The notes under the pieces are model-generated. The model was not told where the DNA came from, did no database searches, and saw nothing but the letters and a program-made list of their open reading frames with translations. The translations under genes and the position numbers were made by a program. Shown here piece after piece: positions 57,623-64,000 of a stretch of DNA of 64,000 nt. Origin of the DNA: Daucus carota subsp. sativus (Eukaryota > Streptophyta > Magnoliopsida > Apiales > Apiaceae); NCBI RefSeq assembly GCF_001625215.2, contig NC_030381.2:55822714-55886713 (forward strand). The letters run 5' to 3'. Each line of letters begins with the position of its first letter. The stretch's first letter is position 1.

Positions 57623-58850
57623 TCAATAGGAGATAGATCTCCAACTGACTTCCACTTTTAGCTCACCTTTGCTGCCACTAATAGATTTGGTACTTTTCCC
57701 ATCATCAATAGCATTGAAAGCTAGATAGTGTTCAACTATCTTATCAAAATCTTTTTTGTCATAATCATCTTTTCCACTCAGGTTGAATTCTAGAATTAGC
57801 TGATGCCCCAATGGCACAGCTACAATATCTCGCGACAAGGGAATGACTATGTCACCACCGCTCCCCACTTCTATGCAAATTCCACACTTTTCATAGAAGA
57901 TGAGGCTTGAATAAGCAGTGCGTTCAATCACGCTTGTCCTAGCAGCTATAACTCCAGAAAGAACAAATGGATTAACACCATTGTTTAAAGTAACCTTCAA
58001 ACATGCTTCCACGGCATTCTTAAATATTGCATAAAGAATGTTGAAATATCTAAATCCATCTTCTGACACAAACCTTTTACTGAGAGGGAAAGAAAACTTG
58101 TCGGGATCATCATACGGATATTCAAAAGTCAACTTCTCATACACGGAATCAAACAGATGAAAACCGACTAAAAATCCATCTTTGGCACGAATTGAAGATG
58201 TAATACGACTATTCGGTATTATATGATCCAAATAATCAATTAGTACATGTGAAGTCTGCTTACTGCTTCGTTGGAGGCAAAGATGCGCACAGTCTGGATT
58301 ATTGTCGTCATTATTTAACATGAACAGTGTGTTGTTGATGACTTCATCTTCTAGGCCTTGATCCTTGAATAAGCATTGGTAACCAGTTTCACTATCCTTG
58401 CACACAATTATACCTCGCAAGATATCATCACGGCCTTGATATTGTACCCTGTACACCTCTGCCAATTCCTGATATATGATACATCAGCTTTAGATGAAAA
58501 ACTACATAAACAATATAATGTGGTCACTACACAACCGATTCCATTTGAACCAACCAAACACACCCTAGTTATATATATATATTTTGAAAGAACCCTAGTC
58601 ATATTTTTGACATAAAATTGTTGTACTTAATATTTCGAGTAGTAGAAAAAAACCAAGTGAATAGGTTGGTTAACCATTAGCTTTTAAATCTAATCAGAAG
58701 CTTACAATAGAGGATTCTTCGATGGTGTATATCTATAGACTATAATCTAATGAAATACAATATCAACAATTAAAACAAAACAGAGACAAGAATGTAAGAC
58801 AATTAATCAGAGACATCAGATAGGAGTTAAAGATTACTCTAACATACCAT
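57623..58850 (-). CDS. DUF6598 / JIP60-like protein, copy B
   Basis: Intact 282-aa paralogue of the gene at 42142-43435. The start codon again forms the last three bases of exon 1 (58850-58848, ATG|GTATGT) and exon 2 is 58468-57623. Domain features match: SGVIAARTSVIERTAYSS, then GDIVIPL, AVPLGHQLILEFNLSG and KGELKVEVSWR. The C-terminal five residues differ from copy A through a short change before the stop. Substitutions are scattered and conservative, with the frame preserved throughout, which suggests both copies were selected after duplication. Function is unknown. Confidence 0.7.
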
Positions 58851-59084
58851 GAATTATGATCACTGGGCAAGGAAGAACGCCCCGCTTGTGTCCTAATTTT
58901 TCTGTTTATGTCCGATGGCTCCAAACTAGTTCCGTACGCGAAAAACCTGGCCAATTCCCCCCTTTTTTAAGTGTAAAAGGAAAGTTGGATATATGTAAAT
59001 TGACAAGAAGTGTGATAGTTCAAGCAAGTAACTCTCCTAATCCTTCGAACTTTGATTATTAAAATACAAACGTTTGACTTAGTT

Positions 59085-59690
59085 CAAAAGAATAGTTTTC
59101 ATTTAAAATATAAAATGAGATTATAAATAAGTTGTCAGAAAGGTTTGAATAATTTTTGTTTATAAATTAAAAAATCTAATTATTAAAATAAAAGAAATTT
59201 TATTAATAAACCTTTTTACATATTAAAATTTTAAAAATTTCACAATAAAATGCAAGTCCTAAACACCCTCAAAAAAATAACGTTTCTAATTTAAAAAACA
59301 CAAAAGAAGCACTTTCGCATTTCCTCCCAAATAATTTTCAGATAAGGTAAATAATTAGGAGCACCATAAAGTTGATTAGCATCTTCTTTAGTTAGCATTT
59401 GCAAAACTTTATAATAAACAAAGAAAGAATTTTTTTTTTTTTTATTAATATGACTTATAATCTTACAAAGTGAGTATTTTTTCTCAAATATTTTCGAGAT
59501 GAATTATAATCGAACTCAAAACATGTGGCTGTAAAAGCTCTTTATCACTGTGCTATCTAATCGTACTCAATAAAGAAAATAATTAACGTTACGTGATTGA
59601 GATATTTGTTTTGAGCTCAACAAAGAAAGTATTAACGATACATGATTGAGACATTTTTTTTGAAGTTTTGAATAGATTGAACTCGAGACC
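59085..59690. other. AT-rich spacer with repeat copy 2
   Basis: About 59338-59430 repeats the sequence at 57076. An A/T-rich insertion at 59430-59575, with a motif ('gaactcaaaacatgtgg...atcactgtgctatctaatc') like that at 11215-11280, separates it from the remainder. Confidence 0.45.
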
Positions 59691-59854
59691 CAAAGCCTTT
59701 TCTGAGAGGGAACAAAGAACTTCTTGAGATCATGATACAGATATTCAAAAGTCAACTTCAAACATATAAAACTGACTAAAAATCCATCTTTAGCTCGAGC
59801 CTCGAATTGATAATGTAATACAACTATTCGGTATTATATGATCCAAAGATTTAA

Positions 59855-61056
59855 TCAATATACTTATATAAAGGAGAAGCGAGAGGCGTGTAGGTGTCGC
59901 CTCTCACATCACTATGTTTTATTTTTCTAATTTTCTGGAATTTTTGGATCAAAAATATCAAAAATTAGAACTACTTTTTTTAGTTTCGGGTATATTAGTC
60001 AATATACTTATATAAAGGAGAAGCGAGGGGCGTGTAGGTGGCGGCTCTCACATCACTATGTTTTATTTTTCTAATTTTCTGGAATTTTTGGATCAAAAAT
60101 ATCAAAAATTAGAACTGCTTTTTTTAGTTTCGGGTATATTAGAAGCAAATTTCAGAATCTGATTTTGTTTCAGATTATTTATGTAATATAGTAGTTTGAA
60201 AGTTTTATTCTGATTTTGTTTCAGATTATTTAATTATAGGAAATAGTGGAACAAACTACCTTTTTTAGTTTCGGGTATATTAGAAGCAAGTTTCAGAATC
60301 TGATTTTGTTTCAGATTATTTATGGAATACAGTAGTTTGAAAGTTTTAATATGATTTTGTTTCAGATTATTTAATTATAAAAAAGAGTACCACACAAGTC
60401 TCTCTGCACCTATAAATAACCTAATAGATTGTAGGGGTTTGGATAATTTAAACACAACTTTCTCCCTCAATATCACAACTCTACCTCTCTGTAGCGATAG
60501 TTTTATTGCTTGATTTCTAATTCGGTGGTGTCGTTCTCCTCCAACGATAACTGAAAGCTATTTATATAGTATTAAAAAAAATAAAGGTTGTTGCAAGCAA
60601 AGGTTGTTATAGATCACTATCTGAATTGAAAGAGGGGAAAAGAATATGTATTTTTGTTGGTTATTCTTTTATAACATTTGTTTTGTTCATCGTACATAGG
60701 GGTGTGCATTCGGTTAACCGAAACTGAAATCGAATTTTTTTTAGTTAACCTAAACCGAATTTTATCAAAATCCTCTGCCAAAAATCGAACCGAATTTATT
60801 CGGTTTTATAATCGAACTGAAATTTAAATTTCGGTTATTACCGAAAACTGAATTTATAAACCGAAAATTTTAAAATATATTTGAAAATGTGAAATTGTCC
60901 TTCACAAATATGAAATCGGCAATTTTACATTATTACAGATTCAAGTAGATCAAGTAGCAACAAACTATTTACGTCTTTAGACCAGAGCATATTCAGACCC
61001 GAGCAGTCTGCTGCAAAATCTTTATCGACCGTCACAACACGGGGTTTCTCAACTAG
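59855..61056 (+). mobile_element. Helitron in the DUF6598 fragment
   Basis: Begins TCAATATACTTATATAAAGG after an A and ends TCTCAACTAG before a T. A short hairpin (CCGT-CACAAC-ACGG, 61029-61042) lies 10 nt before CTAG. These are Helitron hallmarks. The first 144 bp is tandemly repeated, so a second TC start is present at 59999. The interior also has 'cggttaaccgaaac'-type repeats at about 60705-60870. No Rep/helicase gene; non-autonomous, 1202 bp. About 17 bp of host sequence is missing at the right junction compared with the intact genes. Confidence 0.8.
59856..60143 (+). repeat. 144-bp tandem duplication of the Helitron 5' end
   Basis: Units 59856-59999 and 60000-60143 are almost identical and begin CAATATACTTATATAAAGG. 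The 'gtttcgggtatattag' stretch that closes each unit appears again near 60265, and 'aatctgattttgtttcagattattta' also recurs, so the region is repetitive at two scales. Confidence 0.85.
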
Positions 61057-61099
61057 TATGCTTACTGTTTCGTTGGAGGCAAAGATGCACGCTGGCATG

Positions 61100-61660
61100 T
61101 GAATTTTCAGATTTATATATGATACTTTCTCATCATTTATTTGAAAATATTCGAATTTATATACGTGTTATTCAAACCAAATACGCGAAGTCTTGAAATA
61201 TCGGTACAATATATAATATGACATGTTATATGACATCAAATATGTGTACATTATTTAGAATAAAAGTATGAACATCAAATATGCGTATATTATTTAATTA
61301 GAATAAAAGTATGTGTATACTATTGTCATTATATTATTCATGCAGGTAAATCATCTACATACACGTTCGAAGGTGGTACTCCTAAATAATTCAAGTACAA
61401 TAATTTATATTCTTTTAAGTCGATTAAGCCAACACCACCATTCTCACGCGAATCCTATGTTTTTATCTTCAATTAAAAATGGTTAAAACGAAGAAAGACC
61501 AGCCGCAGCCAGTCCAGATACTGCTACATAAGTTGGTGACTGATAACGAGATGACAACTAACTTCAACAAAGCAGTCAAATTTTGTTGTACAAATGTTAT
61601 TAAGAGTCAAGATTCATCCTCCTCACAATTATTCTCTGTATCCTCCTTTTGCTCAAAATA
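61100..61660. other. Unassigned spacer
   Basis: AT-rich with short internal repeats ('catcaaatatgtgtacattattta' at about 61235 and again, modified, at 61275). A short open frame at 61479-61661 has no recognised family features. Confidence 0.4.
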
Positions 61661-61664
61661 ATTA

Positions 61665-62085
61665 TCAGATAAGGTAAATAATTAGGAGCAACATAAAGTT
61701 GATTAGCATCTTCTTTAGTTAGCATTAACAAAACTCTACTCCCTCTGTCCCATTTAATTGTATACGTTTCTTTTCAACTGCTCGACACGCATTTCAATGC
61801 TCTTATAAAATATAGTTACGGAACTTATTTTTGAGATTTTCTTTTTCTGAATAAAAATATAACATCCAAACTTTAATTCAGAAAAAGAAAATTTTAAAAA
61901 TAAATTACACAACTACACTTTACAGGAGCATTAAAGTCCGTGCCGCGTCCCCGTCCCCCAATGTATACTACTCAGGGGGACGGAGGGAGTATAAACAAAG
62001 AAAGTAATTAGCGTTACATGATTGAGACATTTTTTTTCTGAAGTTCTGAATAGATCGAACCCGAGACTCTTTGTAAAAAGGTTTG
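61665..62085. repeat. Three-copy repeat, copy 3, carrying a Stowaway
   Basis: Matches 57076-57260 on both sides of the Stowaway at 61739-61989, and continues through 'gattgagacatttttt' to 'cgagactctttgtaaaa'. Confidence 0.8.
61739..61989. mobile_element. Stowaway MITE
   Basis: Ends CTCCCTCTGTCCCATTTAAT and (reversed) CTCCCTCCGTCCCCCTGAGT flanked by TA (61737-61738, 61990-61991). 251 bp. The related locus at 57160-57172 lacks it (aaaactttataaacaaag). Confidence 0.9.
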
Positions 62086-62089
62086 TGGT

Positions 62090-62755
62090 TTTTTTCCGAT
62101 TTATAAAGGAGAATGAAATGATGAATAAGTTTGTGCAAGACAAATTGACCCACAGTCTGCAACCTGTATGGACAAGACACATGCATGCTGCTTAGAATTC
62201 ACAAACACATGCCATCTTTCTTTTACAAGTGTGGGCTGTGTATACCACAAATAATGATATCCGAAATTATCTCAAGACATAATTAAAATTTATATTATAA
62301 CTTTTCATATTTTTCAAGAAATGCTTCTCGATTTTTAGAGCAAATAATTTCATGCAAATGCATATTGTTGACTACGGAAACGAATATCATAGGTAGTTTA
62401 ATATAGGATTTTTCTTACGTCAACCAGCTCAACTCGAGACTTATTATTTCTGATAACAAAACTTAGAGTTTATTATCAGAAAAGTAATAATTCCTCCTTA
62501 TTTTTTTTATATAATTTTTATATATTATTTAATAAATATTTTAAAATTTTACAAAATAAAAGTTTATAAATCATTTTAGATTTTAAGTTTGAATAAAAAT
62601 CTAACTATTATATTTTTATTAAAATATAAATTAATCTATAAAATAATAATTTGTAGAAAATATAAAATACATGTCAAATATAACTCCAAACATATATACT
62701 CCGAGAATGGGAGGAAATATTCGACTAGAACTGTGGTTTCAACTTTCAAGGTTAA
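62090..62755. other. AT-rich spacer
   Basis: No gene or clear element ends. Confidence 0.4.
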
Positions 62756-62759
62756 AAAG

Positions 62760-63167
62760 TAGAGCTGTAATTCGAGTCGGGCGGCTCGCGAGCTCGCCCG
62801 GCTTGAACTCGTTTAAGTGGGCTCGGCTCGGCTCGTTAAACGAGCCGAGTTGGGGCAAAGGTTTTGGCTCGTTTAATTAAACGAGCCGGCTCGACTCGAC
62901 TCGTGAAATTAAACGAGCCGTGTTCAGGTAGAGGTTTGGGTTCGATTAAGTGTAAAATTATACGAGCTGGCTCGCTCGACTCGTTAAAACCGGTTCGTTT
63001 AGCTAAACGAGCCGGCTCGACTCGACTCGTGAAATTAACCGAGTCGAGTTCGGGCAAAGATTTAGGCTCGATTAGTTAACCGAGCCGGCTCGGCTCGACT
63101 CGATTAAACTTGGCTCGAATCAGACACGGCTCGAAACTCGCCCGACTCGACTCGAATTACAGCCCTG
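62760..63167. mobile_element. hAT-like MITE with GAGCCGGCTCG-type repeats
   Basis: Ends TAGAGCTGTAATTCGAGTCG and (reversed) CAGGGCTGTAATTCGAGTCG, with an 8-bp target duplication TTAAAAAG (62752-62759, 63168-63175). Nearly the whole 408-bp interior consists of 'ctcgactcg', 'aaacgagccgg' motifs in both orientations. It lies about 360 bp upstream of the U-box gene start, so it may affect that promoter. Confidence 0.85.
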
Positions 63168-63527
63168 TTAAAAAGCGATTTTACAACTTTTGAAAAGGAG
63201 AGAGACAGGTGTAACAAATACATCCTTACGCGTAGTATATCGAAGATTCAGCCGATAAAATTCAATAGATGCGTCCTCAACGGACCACTCAGTGTGACCC
63301 CACACTTCACTTCCACAAAAACACACACTTATAAGTTATACTTAACTCATAAGCACACACACTCGTAGCCCTTCTTCCCCCCAAAGCTAAACAAGCCCCC
63401 ACCCACCCCCACTGATGAATTATATCAGAGAGATGAGCAAAAAGATTCAGTTTTTCTTGGAAACAACCCAAAATTAGAGTGGCCCATTTGGTTTAATTAT
63501 TATCTTGACCACCAACTAATAATCTTT

Positions 63528-63827
63528 ATGGCCAAAACTGGGGTCTTTGATACTCATCCAGCCATGGTTGCTAGGGCTAAAGAGCTGAAGAAGGAGTTGC
63601 AGAGGTTGGTTAAGTCTATTGTTGATGAAGATGGTCTTTTGTTTAGCTTGGGAGATGTTGATGGAGCTAAGGAGGTTTTGTCTTGTTTGAAACAACTTAA
63701 AGTGGAGGGCTCATCATTGTGTTTGAAATTGAAGGATGGAAGTGATTCTTTGGGTTTTCCTGAGGAGTTTTGCTGTCCTATTTCCAAGAAGCTTATGTTT
63801 GATCCTGTTATTGTTTCTACTGGTCAG
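63528..63827 (+). CDS. U-box E3 ubiquitin ligase, PUB9-like, exon 1 (truncated by window end)
   Basis: The first exon encodes 100 residues. MAKTGVFDTHP begins a helical N-terminal (UND-like) part with LKKELQRLVKSIVDEDG, followed from about residue 76 by the start of a U-box: GFPEEFCCPISKKLMFDPVI. U-box proteins transfer ubiquitin from an E2 to substrates; PUB9-type members have ARM repeats after the U-box. The exon ends at GGTCAG|GTTTGT, in phase 0 just inside the U-box, where relatives also have an intron. The rest lies beyond the window. The start fits the family N-terminus. The leader region from about 63380 is pyrimidine-rich. Confidence 0.85.
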
Positions 63828-64000
63828 GTTTGTGTTTTTACTGACATCTATTTTGGTAATTTAAGTTTTTGTTTTGTTTTTAGTTTAGGTGTATTTAATA
63901 TTTATGCAGTTGTGTGATTTTGTTTGCTGTGATGAATTTAAATTGTTGTCTGTGTTTCTATGCATGTTCTTTGGTAGCAATGTATTCTTTAGGGCTTTTT
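63828..64000 (+). other. Intron 1 of the U-box gene (partial)
   Basis: T-rich, intron-like sequence after the donor at 63828. No acceptor is needed before the window ends. Confidence 0.7.

Larger units (their letters stand above)
47068..58960. repeat. Segmental duplication unit B
   Basis: Partner of 30113-43530 in the same orientation. It carries importin-like gene B, TBC exons, an LRR-kinase remnant and DUF6598 gene B. Items absent from unit A include the hAT element 47637-48671, the Stowaway 50404-50695, the TBC exons at 53631-54013 with the LRR fragment, and the hAT-like element 55797-56510. Confidence 0.85.
59695..61095 (-). pseudogene. Third DUF6598 gene fragment, interrupted by a Helitron
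   Basis: 59695-59854 matches the middle of the DUF6598 exon (compare 42595-42765), including LTFEY and the 'attcggtattatatgatccaaag' stretch, but is out of frame in places. The homology resumes at about 61057-61092 (gcttactgtttcgttggaggcaaagatgc, compare 58257-58285). Between them is a 1.2-kb Helitron. The N- and C-terminal coding parts are missing. Confidence 0.75.

Noticed and set aside
62836..63079. Overlapping frames on both strands rich in Ser/Arg/Leu/Glu/Pro
   Set aside because: They lie wholly inside the motif-repeat hAT-like MITE. The periodic sequence keeps several frames open by chance.
1..64000. CRISPR arrays, bacterial operons, rRNA or complete tRNA genes, and an autonomous transposase
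   Set aside because: None was seen. All TEs recognised are truncated or non-autonomous.

Overview
This is plant nuclear DNA: AT-rich, genes split by GT-AG introns, and long intergenic stretches full of Stowaway, PIF/Harbinger, hAT, Helitron and Copia sequence. The protein families (bHLH62-type factor, plant U-box protein, JIP60/RIP-type proteins, ceQORH, RHD3) point to a eudicot. An asterid such as an Apiaceae species is possible, but I cannot prove that from sequence alone.

Layout. 1-3.7 kb is intergenic. 3.7-6.1 kb (minus) is a complete seven-exon bHLH62-like transcription factor with a TATA box, a G-box and a start-stop uORF in its leader. 6.1-15.8 kb is AT-rich intergenic DNA with old MITEs and small repeats. 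15.8-18.6 kb (plus) is a ribosome-inactivating-protein (RIP)-domain gene whose 5'-UTR intron holds a Copia remnant with a PIF MITE nested in its LTR. 18.8-29.2 kb is a graveyard of same-strand gene fragments: several broken ceQORH-type quinone oxidoreductase copies with an RHD3/atlastin GTPase pseudogene between two of them.

30.1-43.5 kb (unit A) and 47.1-59.0 kb (unit B) are the two halves of a large tandem segmental duplication. Each carries an intact ten-exon importin-alpha-like ARM gene (512 and 505 aa, plus), decayed TBC RabGAP fragments (plus) and an intact DUF6598/JIP60-like gene (284 and 282 aa, minus). Unit A also has a QORH fragment, a Helitron and a duplicated last exon. Unit B has LRR-kinase and extra TBC remnants, a 1-kb hAT element and a Stowaway. 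Because the units align, several insertions can be compared with their empty sites. 59.0-62.1 kb holds a third, Helitron-interrupted DUF6598 fragment. 62.8-63.2 kb is a hAT-like MITE, and the window ends in the first exon of a PUB9-like U-box E3 ligase (plus).

Most notable: (i) the paired importin-alpha-like genes keep the Trp/Asn pairs of the minor NLS-binding groove, lose those of the major groove, have no recognisable IBB and carry a private C-terminal tail; (ii) a RIP-domain gene and DUF6598 genes share one locus, which recalls JIP60-type proteins. Exon models, target-site duplications and motifs were read by eye; family names come from recalled family features, not searches.
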